Assembly (NCBI GenBank): GCA_026125895.1
Contig: JAHCKG010000006.1
Location: 62,001-126,000 of the forward strand
Length of the DNA stretch: 64,000 bases
Source: Pseudolabrys sp.
GTDB taxonomy: Bacteria > Pseudomonadota > Alphaproteobacteria > Rhizobiales > Xanthobacteraceae
Direction: 5' to 3'
The translations under genes and the position numbers were made by a program. A model generated the notes under the pieces. It saw nothing but the letters and a program-made list of their open reading frames with translations. It was not told where the DNA came from and made no database searches. This document shows, piece after piece, positions 45,633-55,511 of this stretch. The first letter of the stretch is position 1. Every line of letters starts with the position of its first letter.

Positions 45633-46034
45633 CTATGGCGTTGACGGCGCGTCCATCACCGCCAATAGGTGCGTGAGGGCCTCCTTGCATTTTGCGGCAT
45701 CGGGCTTGCTCGCCCGCAGCTCCGTCAGGGCGCGGTCGATGGCTTTGTCGATCCTGTGCCAATCGGCCGCTGCTCGCGGCTTGAGCGATGGCTCGGCCTC
45801 GTCCCACGATGTTTCAAGGTCCTTGATCCGCGCCTTGGCGCCGGGGAGATCGCCCTTGTCGACGATGGCGGCGGTGTCGACCACGATCTTGCGAAATTTC
45901 GAGAGGTCGCCGAGCTTCGAAGGGGTTGCCGCCACGGCTTCAGAGTTCAATGAGCGGCTGATGGGCAAGGCCGGCGCAAAAGCAATGGTGGCAGCGGCCA
46001 ATAGAACGGACAGGATAGCGCGATTGGTCTTCAT
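45633..46034 (-). CDS. Secreted helical hypothetical protein
   Basis: A 133-aa protein with a signal peptide ([16 protein letters not shown]) and a helical mature part: [64 protein letters not shown]. The pattern resembles small periplasmic helical-bundle proteins seen beside two-component sensors. It lies between the two COG4705 paralogues on the same strand. Confidence 0.7.
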   Translation of the reverse strand: MKTNRAILSVLLAAATIAFAPALPISRSLNSEAVAATPSKLGDLSKFRKIVVDTAAIVDKGDLPGAKARIKDLETSWDEAEPSLKPRAAADWHRIDKAIDRALTELRASKPDAAKCKEALTHLLAVMDAPSTP

Positions 46035-46076
46035 CGTGGCGGACTCCGTTTTGCTGGGGAATGGTGTCAGTTGCGG

Positions 46077-46850
46077 TCAGGCTATTTTCCGGTTCTGGCG
46101 CTGTCCGGTGTTTGCAAAGGCGACCAGGAGCGCGATCACCACGAGGAACGCGACGCTGGTGTAGACAGTGCCGAGCCCAACGCCGCCGTATTCGCGGGCT
46201 TGCGAAAGAAGATCGCCGATCGATGCGCCCAGCGGGCGGGTGAGGATGTAGGCGAGCCAGAATGTCAGCACTGCGTTGGCGCCGATTGCGTAAGCGACCC
46301 AGATCATCGCAATCAGCGAACCGAACGCCGCGACGCCGACGGTGAACCCCAGGCCGAGCGCTTCGGTCGCGAGGTCACCCGCGGCGGTCCCTAGCGCAAA
46401 GGTGGTAAGGATCGCGGTCCAGTAGAACAATTCCCGTCGCGTGGTCACGATGGTGTGGATCGAAAGCGTGCGTTCGACGCCGTACCAGACCGCGAAAATG
46501 GCGGCCAGCGTGACGGCAAATACCGAGGTGCTTGCGTAGAGGCTCACGCCAAGCCCGTCCGTGAGGGCATCGGTGATCTGCGTGCCGACGACGCTGACCA
46601 GCACGACGGTAAGCCAGTAGATCCAGGGCACGTAGCGGCGCATGCGTACCTGTGCGATCAGGGCGACGCCGAGCAGCGTCGCCATGATGCCGGTCGTGAC
46701 CGCCGAGCCCAGTCCGATGTTCACCGCGAGATAATCTGCGCCGGTCTCGCCGACCGTGGTCGATAAGATCTTGATGACCCAGAATGCCAGGGTCACTTCG
46801 GGAACTTTGTTGAGCATTGCCGGCAGGGTTGATCGGGTCGTCTGCATCAT
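46077..46850 (-). CDS. COG4705-type multi-pass membrane protein, second copy
   Basis: A 257-aa paralogue of the protein at 44724-45506. It has the same N-terminus (VPEVTLAFWVIKILSTTVGETGADY) and four repeated units (VVGTQITDAL, ALGTAAGDLA, LGASIGDLL). GAGGTGATTC precedes the ATG pair. It is divergent from the response regulator/kinase pair, which probably controls it (inference). Confidence 0.75.
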   Translation of the reverse strand: MMQTTRSTLPAMLNKVPEVTLAFWVIKILSTTVGETGADYLAVNIGLGSAVTTGIMATLLGVALIAQVRMRRYVPWIYWLTVVLVSVVGTQITDALTDGLGVSLYASTSVFAVTLAAIFAVWYGVERTLSIHTIVTTRRELFYWTAILTTFALGTAAGDLATEALGLGFTVGVAAFGSLIAMIWVAYAIGANAVLTFWLAYILTRPLGASIGDLLSQAREYGGVGLGTVYTSVAFLVVIALLVAFANTGQRQNRKIA

Positions 46851-46997
46851 GAATCACCTCGGTTGATGGTCATGAGCGTGCCGCCGCAGACTTAGCGCCC
46901 GCTTAGGGAAGAGGCCGGTCCGGCCCCGGCGTCCTAAGTCGGTCCTAATTTTCCAGCGGTGGAATGTGCTACGATGGAGCACAGGAGGGCATCAGGA

Positions 46998-47663
46998 TTG
47001 CGTGTGTTGTATGTTGAGGACGACCGGATGCTCGGCGCCGCCGTGGAACAGGCCCTCAAGGACGCGGCCTATGCGGTCGATTGGGTAACCGACGGCGAGT
47101 CGGCCCTCGACGCGGCAAAGCTGGAGGACTACCAGCTCGTCTTGCTCGATCTCGGCCTCCCCAAGCCGGACGGCCTGGAGGTGCTCCGCCAGATTCGCCG
47201 GACGCTTGCGCCCGTGCCGGTCATTATCGTCACCGCGCGGGATGCTATTGACGACCGGATCGGCGGCCTCGACCTCGGCGCGGACGACTATCTCACCAAG
47301 CCGTTCGAGGTCGGCGAGCTGTTGGCGCGCATGCGTGCTGTCTTGCGGCGGCAGGGAAGCGGCGCCGATGCCGTTCTGAGTAATGGCGATATCGACCTCG
47401 ATCCGGCCACTCGCGAAGCCGGCAGGAACGGCAGCAAGGTCGCCCTGACGGCGCGGGAATTTGCGCTGCTCAACGCGCTGATGATGCGCCCTGGCAATAT
47501 ATTCTCCCGCGCCGACCTTGAACAGAGGCTCTACGGCTGGAACGAGGAGGTCGAAAGCAACGCCGTTGAATTTCTGATCCACGCGTTGCGCAAGAAGCTC
47601 GGCGCCGATGCGATCCGCAATGTCAGGGGGGTCGGCTGGATGGTGGACAAGGCAAGCCGATGA
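46998..47663 (+). CDS. OmpR-family response regulator (QseB/PmrA-like)
   Basis: A 221-aa regulator. I chose TTG 46998 because AGGAGGG (46983-46989) lies 8 nt upstream and it gives MRVLYVEDD, the standard family start; GTG 46959 and ATG 46974 are upstream alternatives without a site. The receiver has Asp51 (LLDLGLPKPDG), Thr79 and Lys101 (TKPFEVGEL). The winged-helix domain has VALTAREFALLNALMMRPG and NAVEFLIHALRKKLG. It overlaps the kinase gene by four bases (ATGA). Confidence 0.92.
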   Translation: MRVLYVEDDRMLGAAVEQALKDAAYAVDWVTDGESALDAAKLEDYQLVLLDLGLPKPDGLEVLRQIRRTLAPVPVIIVTARDAIDDRIGGLDLGADDYLTKPFEVGELLARMRAVLRRQGSGADAVLSNGDIDLDPATREAGRNGSKVALTAREFALLNALMMRPGNIFSRADLEQRLYGWNEEVESNAVEFLIHALRKKLGADAIRNVRGVGWMVDKASR

Positions 47664-48958
47664 GTTCGCTGCGCGTCCGGCTGGTCCTAAGCCTCACGGC
47701 ATTCATCATCGTGGCCGGACTGCTCGCCGGCGCGATCACCTACCGGTGGGCCTTCGATGAAGCCATCGAACTGCAGGATTCCGTCCTGGCCCAGATGGCG
47801 GCGGTCGCGGTCGGCGGAGCCCACGACGTCGACGACATCGGCAAGTTCAAGCTGGAGCCCGAAGCGCGGGTGACCCTCGATCAACTCCATCCGGCCCATC
47901 TCACGGCCAAGGACGAGGCGTTGAACGCGCTGCCAGACGGTTTCCATTTGACGCAACGAGACGGCAGTGAGTGGCGGGTCCTGTTGGTCACCCGGAGCGA
48001 TAAGACCCGTCTCGCCATCGGCCAGCCCGCCGACATACGCAACGAGGTCGCCCGCGCGAACGCCTTTCATATCCTGCTGCCGCTCGCGGTCTTGGTCCCG
48101 TTCTTGATGGTGATTGTGGGCGTTGTCATCGGGCGAACGCTGGAGCCGATGGCGAAGCTCGCGGATGAACTTGACCGCAGCAGGACGCGCGAACTTGACC
48201 CCCTGCCTTCGGAAGGCATGCCAAGCGAACTACGACCGTTCGTGGCCTCGATCAACCGGCTTCTAGAGCGCGTCCATGAGATGGTGGAGCAGCAGCGGCG
48301 GTTCATTGCCGACGCGGCCCACGAACTGCGAACGCCCATCGCGGCGCTGAGCGTACAGGCCGATAATCTAGCTCGTGCGGAATTGCCGGCCGACGCGGAA
48401 TTGCGTCTGGCCGCCCTCAGGGGCGGGGCCAGGCGCACCGCCCATCTGCTCGACCAGCTCCTTGCGCTGGCGCGCTCCGAACTGAGCAACACGGATAGCC
48501 CCCCCGTCGTCCAGGCCGATCAATGCGCCAAGGAAGTGATGGCGGATCTCCTGCCCTTGGCGCGCGAACGCGGCGTCGACCTTGGATTTGCGGCCCTGGA
48601 TGCCATCGGGCTGGCGGCCGACCCCATCATGGTCGCGACCCTGTTCCGCAACCTGATCGATAACGCCATTAGGTACACGCCCGCGGGCGGAAGCATCGAT
48701 GTCCGGCTCTACCGCAAGGAAGATAAGGTTATATTTGAAGTGGACGATACGGGCCCTGGCATCCACGCGTCCGACATCCCTCGCGTTTTCGAGCCATTCT
48801 TTCGCGGCACCCAACCTATTGAGACCGGCACCGGGCTTGGCCTCTCGATCGTCAAGCGGATCGTCGACCACCTGAACGGCACCGTAAGTCTGGAGAACAA
48901 GACGGGGACCACCGGCTTGCGCGTCATCGTAACCCTGTCGGCGCCGCCGTTGGACTGA
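47660..48958 (+). CDS. Sensor histidine kinase (QseC-like)
   Basis: A 432-aa class I sensor kinase. It has two transmembrane helices (about 8-28 and 137-158) around a periplasmic sensor of about 105 residues, a HAMP-like linker, the H-box FIADAAHELRTPIAAL (His221), N-box FRNLIDNAIRYTP, and G-boxes DTGPGI and GTGLGLSIVKRI. It pairs with the upstream regulator. QseC/PmrB-type sensors respond to metals, cationic peptides or envelope stress, but the signal here is unknown. Confidence 0.92.
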   Translation: MSSLRVRLVLSLTAFIIVAGLLAGAITYRWAFDEAIELQDSVLAQMAAVAVGGAHDVDDIGKFKLEPEARVTLDQLHPAHLTAKDEALNALPDGFHLTQRDGSEWRVLLVTRSDKTRLAIGQPADIRNEVARANAFHILLPLAVLVPFLMVIVGVVIGRTLEPMAKLADELDRSRTRELDPLPSEGMPSELRPFVASINRLLERVHEMVEQQRRFIADAAHELRTPIAALSVQADNLARAELPADAELRLAALRGGARRTAHLLDQLLALARSELSNTDSPPVVQADQCAKEVMADLLPLARERGVDLGFAALDAIGLAADPIMVATLFRNLIDNAIRYTPAGGSIDVRLYRKEDKVIFEVDDTGPGIHASDIPRVFEPFFRGTQPIETGTGLGLSIVKRIVDHLNGTVSLENKTGTTGLRVIVTLSAPPLD

Positions 48959-48961
48959 CGC

Positions 48962-49570
48962 ATGACGTTTGTTGTTTCCTGGATCATTGCCGCCATATCG
49001 GCGGGCGGTTACGCCGGTATCGCCGCGTTGATGGCCCTTGAGTCGGCCTGCCTGCCGTTGCCGTCGGAAGTCATCATGCCTTTCGCCGGATATCTCGTAT
49101 CGACCGGACGCTTAAGCCTCATTGCAACCGCGACCGCCGGAGCGATCGGGTGCAACATCGGCTCAACGGCGGCGTATTTGATCGGGGCCCACGGTGGCCG
49201 GACCGCCGTCTTGCGCTGGGGCAGATATGTTCTCCTTAGCGAAGACGATCTTGCGCGCTTCGATGGCTATTTCGCGCGCTACGGCGCGGCTGCCGTATTC
49301 GTAAGCCGGCTGTTGCCGGTGGTCCGGACCTTCATTTCGCTGCCGGCGGGCATCGCCGGCATGTCCTTCATCAAATTCCAGGTCTACACCTTCGCCGGTT
49401 CTTGGCCCTGGTGCTTCGGGCTCGCTTATCTTGGCCTGCAGCTCGGCGACCAATGGCACAAAAATCCCGCCGTGCAGACATTCTTCCATCGGTTCGACTG
49501 GTTGGTCGCTTTCTTACTCACAGGTACAGCCGTGCTCTACGTTTATCGACGGGCTTCGCGACGTGACTGA
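48962..49570 (+). CDS. DedA family membrane protein
   Basis: A 202-aa DedA/SNARE-associated protein, normal length. ESACLPLPSEVIMPFAGYL (family E-x(9)-P motif), YLIGAHGGRTAVLRWGRYV and FVSRLLPVVRTFISLPAGIAGM (conserved R-x(3)-R / P-G-x-x-GM) are clear. DedA proteins act as undecaprenyl- or phospholipid-type flippases and are linked to antimicrobial-peptide resistance. It lies 3 bases after the kinase stop, so it is in the same operon. Confidence 0.9.
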   Translation: MTFVVSWIIAAISAGGYAGIAALMALESACLPLPSEVIMPFAGYLVSTGRLSLIATATAGAIGCNIGSTAAYLIGAHGGRTAVLRWGRYVLLSEDDLARFDGYFARYGAAAVFVSRLLPVVRTFISLPAGIAGMSFIKFQVYTFAGSWPWCFGLAYLGLQLGDQWHKNPAVQTFFHRFDWLVAFLLTGTAVLYVYRRASRRD

Positions 49571-49592
49571 GAACATAGAACACCCATCTTCT

Positions 49593-50828
49593 ATGAACCT
49601 AACTGACCGCAGCGAAATTCCACCTGAGAGGCCGCAAGGGCGGGCCGGCAATCTTGGCAACAAGATCCCGGCTGGGGTCTGGGTGCTGGGGTTTGTCTCG
49701 TTATTCATGGATATCTCGTCGGAGATGATCCATGCGTTGCTTCCGGCTTATATGGTGACCGTTCTCGGACTATCGACGCTGGCGGTTGGCGTCATTGAAG
49801 GCATCGCCGAAGCCACCGCGTCCATCGTCAAAGTGTTCTCGGGCGCGCTCAGCGACTGGCTCGGCAAGCGCAAATTGCTCGCCGCCCTCGGATACGGGCT
49901 GGCGGCTGTCACCAAGCCGATATTTCCGCTGGCGTCGTCGCTGGATTGGATTGTCGCGGCACGGTTTGTCGATCGGATCGGCAAGGGCATCCGGGGGGCA
50001 CCACGGGACGCGCTCGTCGCCGACATTGCTCCGCCGCACCTGCGCGGCGCAAGCTTCGGCTTACGTCAATCGCTCGACACTGTCGGCGCCTTCCTTGGCC
50101 CGCTTCTTGCTATCGTCTTGATGTGGCTGACAGCGGATAATTTCCGGGCGGTCTTCTGGATCGCGGTGATACCGGCCCTCCTTTCGGTCGTGCTCATCAC
50201 GGCGGCGGTCAAGGAGCCGAGGCACGAGTCGGGACCGCGTTTAGTCCGCGTGCCGCTGCATCGCGCCGAGCTTGCCCGCCTCGGTCCGGCCTATTGGTGG
50301 GTGGTGGCCGTCGCCGCGGTGTTCACCTTGGCCCGCTTCAGCGAAGCCTTCCTGGTTTTGCGCGCGCAGTCGCTTGGTGTTCCACTCGCCGTCGTGCCGG
50401 CTGTCATGGTGGTCATGAGCGCGGCCTATTCGGTGTCAGCCTATCCGGTCGGCATGTTGTCGGACAGGATCGATCGGACGACCATCCTGGCGGTAGGCCT
50501 TAGCCTGCTCATTGCGGCCGACGCCGCGCTCGCGTTCGCCTCGGGCTACGCAGCGCTTGGCCTGGGCGTCGTTCTTTGGGGCCTGCATATGGGATTTACA
50601 CAAGGACTTCTGGCGACACTGGTCGCGGATGCATCGCCGCCCGAGATGCGCGGCACCGCGTTTGGCATGTTCAATCTCGTCACGGGCCTCGTTCTGTTGG
50701 TCGCGAGCATTGTCGCGGGCGCGCTGTGGGAAGTATCGGGACCGCGTGCGACTTTCCTAGGCGGGGCGGCTTTCGCCGCGTTGGCGCTCCCTGGCGTGTT
50801 ACTAATTCGCATGAAGCTTAAACGCTAA
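49593..50828 (+). CDS. MFS transporter
   Basis: A 411-aa major facilitator with 12 predicted helices. Motif A-like loops are GALSDWLGKRKLL and GMLSDRIDRTTIL; FVDRIGKGIRGAPRDALVADI matches a subgroup of drug/sugar-type MFS exporters. ATG 49593 was chosen, 22 bases after the DedA stop; the earlier start in this frame lies inside the DedA gene. Substrate unknown. Confidence 0.88.
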   Translation: MNLTDRSEIPPERPQGRAGNLGNKIPAGVWVLGFVSLFMDISSEMIHALLPAYMVTVLGLSTLAVGVIEGIAEATASIVKVFSGALSDWLGKRKLLAALGYGLAAVTKPIFPLASSLDWIVAARFVDRIGKGIRGAPRDALVADIAPPHLRGASFGLRQSLDTVGAFLGPLLAIVLMWLTADNFRAVFWIAVIPALLSVVLITAAVKEPRHESGPRLVRVPLHRAELARLGPAYWWVVAVAAVFTLARFSEAFLVLRAQSLGVPLAVVPAVMVVMSAAYSVSAYPVGMLSDRIDRTTILAVGLSLLIAADAALAFASGYAALGLGVVLWGLHMGFTQGLLATLVADASPPEMRGTAFGMFNLVTGLVLLVASIVAGALWEVSGPRATFLGGAAFAALALPGVLLIRMKLKR

Positions 50829-50900
50829 AAAGATTAAGTCATTCATTTCTAATGAGCCGCGAACGTAATTCGGGCGGTCGGCGCAAACCAAGGACACAGT

Positions 50901-51452
50901 ATGGACAGCTTCGACTTATACTTGACGCAAGCCCTGAACGGCATCGCCGGACAAAATAGCACGCTCGACCTGTTGATGGCCGGCGCCTCTACATGGGGCG
51001 TCCCGGTACTCGTGCTGGCGGTTGCGGCCCAATGGTGGTGGAAGCTCGATCGTCGCCACCATCGCCATATCCTTGTCGCGACCGGCCTTTCGTTTATCCT
51101 GGGCCTTGCGATCAACCAGCTCATATTGCTCTTCGTGCACCGGATTCGTCCCTATGACGCCGGGATCACCCACCTCATCGTGGCGCCGAGCGCGGACCCT
51201 TCATTTCCGTCCGACCATGCCACCGCCACGGCGGCGATTGCTGCGGCTTTTCTTTTGAAGGGCGCGCGGCGCGTGGGACTTTTGTTCGCGGCGGCGGCGC
51301 TATGGGTCATAATTTCCCGGGTATACATCGGAACCCATTACGTTACGGACGTCATCGGCGGCGCTGCGACGGGCGTTGCAGCGGCTCTGATCGTTCACGC
51401 GCTCTATCGTGAGGGAACCCGCCTCGACCGCGCTGTGACGGGCATTATTTAA
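50901..51452 (+). CDS. PAP2-family membrane phosphatase
   Basis: A 183-aa phosphatase with the three PAP2 motifs: HRIRPYD (K/RxxxxRP), PSFPSDHATATAA (PSGH-type) and SRVYIGTHYVTDVIGG. It has five or six transmembrane helices. Homologues of this length (BcrC/YbjG type) dephosphorylate undecaprenyl pyrophosphate, which fits the DedA, kinase and phosphatase neighbours as an envelope block. Confidence 0.88.
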   Translation: MDSFDLYLTQALNGIAGQNSTLDLLMAGASTWGVPVLVLAVAAQWWWKLDRRHHRHILVATGLSFILGLAINQLILLFVHRIRPYDAGITHLIVAPSADPSFPSDHATATAAIAAAFLLKGARRVGLLFAAAALWVIISRVYIGTHYVTDVIGGAATGVAAALIVHALYREGTRLDRAVTGII

Positions 51453-51481
51453 GAACCTCTAAGTCCGCCGGTGTCCGCGCA

Positions 51482-51833
51482 TCATCTAGATTCGGCGTGC
51501 GCCAACCTTTCCACCGGCGGCGCGCTATTACCGACTTGCTCGACCGCCTTGCGCAGCATGTCCCGAACATCTCTGGCGATCCCGGCTAGCAGCGGGTTGT
51601 CGATGGCTTGCATGGAAGCCACCGGGTCGACGGCTGAAATTTCGATCCCGCCATCTTTCTGCCGAAGGATGACGTTGCAGGGCAACATGGTCCCTATCCG
51701 GTCTTCCACCAGCAAGGCCTTGTAAGCCATCTGCGGATTGCAGGCGCCCAAGATGTAATACGGCGGAAATTCCACGCCCAGTTTCTTTTTGAGCGTGCCC
51801 TGCACGTCAATCTCGGTAAGAACGCCAAAGCAA
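51482..51833 (-). pseudogene. DUF302 gene truncated at the 5' end
   Basis: The frame reads FGVLTEIDVQGTLKKKLGVEF, then LGACNPQMAYKALL and LPCNVILRQKDG, the central DUF302 sequence. The first ~30 residues of the domain are missing: homology starts at about 51830, and upstream the frame runs into a TGA. Only a GTG at 51805 could start it. The break lies where the G+C-rich block ends, so it probably marks a recombination junction. Confidence 0.7.
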
Positions 51834-52014
51834 TGAAGGCGAGAAAAATGCCGCCAGCGTCACTGTATCGTGTCGGGTAGCTAGTTTGTCAAACTACGGT
51901 CTTCAGGGAGAGTGGCTTTCAACATGTATTCGGAACACTCGACATTCGACCAAGTCAACGGCTTGATTAGATTTACGAAGTTTTTACCATTGCGATAGGC
52001 ACATATTTAAAGCA

Positions 52015-53565
52015 ATGCACATGCATAGCAGATCGATGCAGGGCGTTCGTGAAATCCTGACGCGTTTCAGATTGACGCCGTCGTTAATCTGGAAGGCGAC
52101 GATTTTAGGGCTGTCGGTCCAACTTCTCTTTTTTGTGCTGGTCGCGTTTGGTTTCTACAAGACAGCCACCGAAGGCGCTGAAAAGGACGCAGGCAATATC
52201 GCTTCTCTTCTGGAGGCGGGTCTAGCGCGCGATTTTGAGCTTTATGATCTTTCTCTCCGCGCAGTTGCAGAAGGAATGCAGGATCCCGAGGTTATGCAAC
52301 AGCAGCCTCGCATCAGGCAGATTACGCTGTTTGACCGGTCGTCGACCGCAAAAGGGCTGGGAGCTCTGGTCGCTCTAGACGCCTCTGGTAGTATCGTTCT
52401 CGATTCACTGAGTACCACACCTCGGGTGGGCAACTTCGCGGACCGAGAATATTTCCGAGCTCATCAGAAACGCGAGCTAGGCTTGTACATCAGTGAGCCA
52501 TTCCGGGCCAGGCTTCAGAAGGGCATTTGGAGCATTTCCCTCAGTCGTCGTGTCAACAAAGCCGATGGAACATTTGATGGGATTGTCAGCGGCACTCTAA
52601 ACCTCGACTACTTGAGGGAACGCTTTTCCAAAGCTGACGTAGGCCTCGGCGGTACGGTTTCCCTTCTGCGTGACGATGGCATTCTTGTCGTTCAAAGCCC
52701 TGCCGGCCGCTATGAACCTGGAGCAGACTGGAAATCTGCACCAATCGTCAAAAAACTGAAATCCAGTCCGATAGGTACTTATTGGGCCAGCTCATCCATG
52801 GACGGCACTTCTCGCGTTTACGCCTATCGTCGTATCGGGGACACACCCCTGGTGGTCTCGGTTGGCATGTCAAGTCGCGCCGTTATGTCAACCTGGTGGT
52901 TGACGGTTAAGCTCCTAGCTGTCGCGTACATGGTCATGGCGATAAGCGTTATAGCTTTAGTCATGGTTTTCACGTCTGAACTTCGCAAAAGGTACGTTGC
53001 TGAACTGGCCCAAGCAGCGCTCGCCCGAAGTGACGCCTTGACCGGACTCGTAAATCGTCTTGGCTTTGCCGAAGCGTTGGATGCTGCATGGCGCTCGGCT
53101 CGCCGAACGCGCAAATCGTTATCTTTGCTGATGCTCGATATCGATTATTTCAAACAGTTCAATGACGTCCTCGGTCACCTACAGGGAGATGAGGCGCTTA
53201 AGCGCGTGAGCTCGATCGTAGCTGACACAATCCGACGCCCTAATGACGTCGCAGCAAGGTACGGCGGCGAAGAGATTGCTGTGCTGTTGCCCAACACTTC
53301 GCTGAACGAAGCGCTGGCGATTGCGAAGCTTATTCGCTTTGCGATAGAAGGGCTAGCAATCCCACATCCAAACAGCCGATACCGAGTTATTTCCGCCAGC
53401 ATTGGTGTCGCAACTGCAATCCCGAGTGACGACGCGCCATTGTCGCTAGTAGCAAGGGCAGACCAAGCACTTTATAATGCAAAAGATGCAGGTAGAAATT
53501 GCGTCGTAATTGCGTCGGACGTGAACAATCTTCCGGTTGCATCTTTCCCAGTCAACCCGGCGTGA
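52015..53565 (+). CDS. Membrane diguanylate cyclase (sensor + GGDEF)
   Basis: A 516-aa c-di-GMP synthase. An N-terminal transmembrane helix (about 29-50) is followed by an extracytoplasmic double-CACHE-like sensor (RQITLFDRSS, FADREYFRAHQ, SLSRRVNKADGTFDGIVSGTL), a second transmembrane helix (about 300-325) and a GGDEF domain with RYGGEE (415-420) as active site. FKQFNDVLGHLQGDEAL is the metal/substrate loop. No EAL domain. Codon use is less G+C-rich than the preceding block. A PilZ effector gene lies 8 kb upstream. Confidence 0.92.
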   Translation: MHMHSRSMQGVREILTRFRLTPSLIWKATILGLSVQLLFFVLVAFGFYKTATEGAEKDAGNIASLLEAGLARDFELYDLSLRAVAEGMQDPEVMQQQPRIRQITLFDRSSTAKGLGALVALDASGSIVLDSLSTTPRVGNFADREYFRAHQKRELGLYISEPFRARLQKGIWSISLSRRVNKADGTFDGIVSGTLNLDYLRERFSKADVGLGGTVSLLRDDGILVVQSPAGRYEPGADWKSAPIVKKLKSSPIGTYWASSSMDGTSRVYAYRRIGDTPLVVSVGMSSRAVMSTWWLTVKLLAVAYMVMAISVIALVMVFTSELRKRYVAELAQAALARSDALTGLVNRLGFAEALDAAWRSARRTRKSLSLLMLDIDYFKQFNDVLGHLQGDEALKRVSSIVADTIRRPNDVAARYGGEEIAVLLPNTSLNEALAIAKLIRFAIEGLAIPHPNSRYRVISASIGVATAIPSDDAPLSLVARADQALYNAKDAGRNCVVIASDVNNLPVASFPVNPA

Positions 53566-54062
53566 CGATTTCAGGTCGTCCCATTCTTGATTGTTAAAGC
53601 GCATCTGCGGTTTAGGTCGACATTCTACGCCAGTTCAGATCTCGCGCTATTGCCCAACTTTTAACCTCATCATTTCTACAAAACCCGACATTACGGACTA
53701 GCGCTTTGAATTTCAGAGAGAATTTGCGCTGCTATTCAAAATGAAATTCTGATTACATCACGAATTGTCGTCTGAACGGATATATCATGAGACTTCGCTA
53801 TTTGGTCTTCCTTACATACTCGTGAGCAACTTCCATCAAGCGTCGTGTCTACGACACCGCTTTTTTGGGGACTTACGATGCTTCATAATCTCGCACAGCC
53901 ACGCGGTTAGCCGTGTGATGTTGGTCTGAAAGTGGGCTCTGGTTGGAGCCGTGCGAAGCGCGACGCGCGACAACCGCCTTAAGAACCCCGCTTTGCCTTC
54001 CGGCGCAAAGCAGGTGAGTATCGCGAGTCTATTTCAATTCGCCGCATTCAGAAGAACTTCCC
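53566..54062. other. Gene-poor region
   Basis: I see no supported gene, RNA or repeat in these 500 bases. The sequence is A+T-richer up to about 53830 and G+C-richer after, which suggests a join of segments. Confidence 0.4.
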
Positions 54063-55511
54063 ATGGCCAAAAAAGCCAAAGCGCCCGCGGCAAGAATCGG
54101 GCCTTTATCGAAAGTGCGGTTTGACGCGCTAGCTGGTTATGCGCGTAGCCCGAACATCGTTCTCATAATCGAAGAGCTCGAATGGTACAGCACGGCCGAC
54201 GAGCGTATTCTTGGGATACTCACGCTAGATCGCATCGACCACGACTGGGGTTGGGTAATATTTGGAAGAGACGAGCGCTTTCAATTCCGCGCCGTCGACG
54301 TGAATGTCTCTTACCCCACCATCGAGAAATCGCGCAAGGCCTTGATGACCAAGCTGGCCGAACATCACGCAATGCCCGACCAAGAGTTCTACCAAGGCGA
54401 CGCCGAAAGTCCGCCAATGGATTTCTTCACGCCCGTAGTTGAGGAACGGAAGCTCCATCCCATCTTCAAGAACCTCGTCGAAGGACCGAAATATTCCTCC
54501 GCGCGAGGCATCATCGAGCCGATGATGCGCTTCTATGAGGACGAGGACGGCAATTTTGTTGAGCAATTCCAGACGGTCGCATTCGATGCGCGGCTCTGGG
54601 AGCTCTACCTTTTCGCGGCCTTTATAGAACTCGGCTATGCCCGCGTGCCGGGAGTGCAGATTCCGGACTTCCTGTTGGCCAGTCCGTTCGGCGCGTTTGG
54701 GCTGGAGGCGAGCACGATCAACCCACCGAATGGGGAGCCCGTGAAGCTGCCGAACGACAGAGCGGGGATGGCAAACTACCTGGAGAACTATGTCCCTCTG
54801 AAGCTCGCGCGTGTGCTGCGGCGTAAACTTGAAAAGAAAAAGCCGTACTGGAAATCGCCGGAGATGGAGGGCCTGCCCTTTGTCCTCGCAGTTCAGGATT
54901 TTCACACCCCGGGCTCAATGCGGTTTTTTACGCAAGCCGCGACAGAGTATGTTTTCGGCGTTCGCCACAGCATCAAAGACGGCAAGCGCGTCATCGAACG
55001 GATCGACAGCCACCTTTGGGGCAAAGCCAAGGAGAAATCAGGCTTCTTCAGCCTGCCTGAAAGCGAAAACGTCAGCGCAGTTGTTTTGAACCCTCAGGGT
55101 ACATTGAGCAAATTCACGCGCTTGGGCCGCATTGCAGGATTTGGAGACCGAAGCGTCAGGATCATTCGTCGCGGGCTCGCACGCGGCGAGCTCAACCCCG
55201 ATAATCCGATGCCGGTCCCATTCCTACACGAGGTTCACAAGGCGAGTTATTCCGAGAGCTGGGTGGAAGGTATGGTGGTTCTCCATAATCCCCGTGCGCG
55301 TATTCCTTTGCATCCCCAAATGATTCCCGGCGCGGCGCACGAATTCCTCCAGGAGGACGGTAGAATCATGTCGCTGCTCCCCGCGTTTCATCCCCATCTG
55401 TCGGAAACAATTATCCTCGTGCCCGATAAAAGTGAGCGTGGCACTCCGAAGCCGAGGGCCAAGCCCGGGCGAGCGAAGGCGTCGGCCAAAAGAAAAACAG
55501 GCAATCGATGA
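54063..55511 (+). CDS. Candidate PD-(D/E)xK-type nuclease-like protein
   Basis: A 482-aa protein, not a family I can name with certainty. An N-terminal domain (about 1-130: LAGYARSPNIVLIIEELEW, WGWVIFGRDERFQFRAVDV) is followed by a segment with the order ELYLFAAFIELG, IPDFLLA, FGLEAST (about 180-220). This E...PD...ExS pattern resembles the core of PD-(D/E)xK nucleases, with Ser where Lys is usual. The tail is basic (KPRAKPGRAKASAKRK). It overlaps the next gene by four bases. Defence neighbours make a restriction-like function plausible, but that is inference. Confidence 0.5.
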   Translation: MAKKAKAPAARIGPLSKVRFDALAGYARSPNIVLIIEELEWYSTADERILGILTLDRIDHDWGWVIFGRDERFQFRAVDVNVSYPTIEKSRKALMTKLAEHHAMPDQEFYQGDAESPPMDFFTPVVEERKLHPIFKNLVEGPKYSSARGIIEPMMRFYEDEDGNFVEQFQTVAFDARLWELYLFAAFIELGYARVPGVQIPDFLLASPFGAFGLEASTINPPNGEPVKLPNDRAGMANYLENYVPLKLARVLRRKLEKKKPYWKSPEMEGLPFVLAVQDFHTPGSMRFFTQAATEYVFGVRHSIKDGKRVIERIDSHLWGKAKEKSGFFSLPESENVSAVVLNPQGTLSKFTRLGRIAGFGDRSVRIIRRGLARGELNPDNPMPVPFLHEVHKASYSESWVEGMVVLHNPRARIPLHPQMIPGAAHEFLQEDGRIMSLLPAFHPHLSETIILVPDKSERGTPKPRAKPGRAKASAKRKTGNR

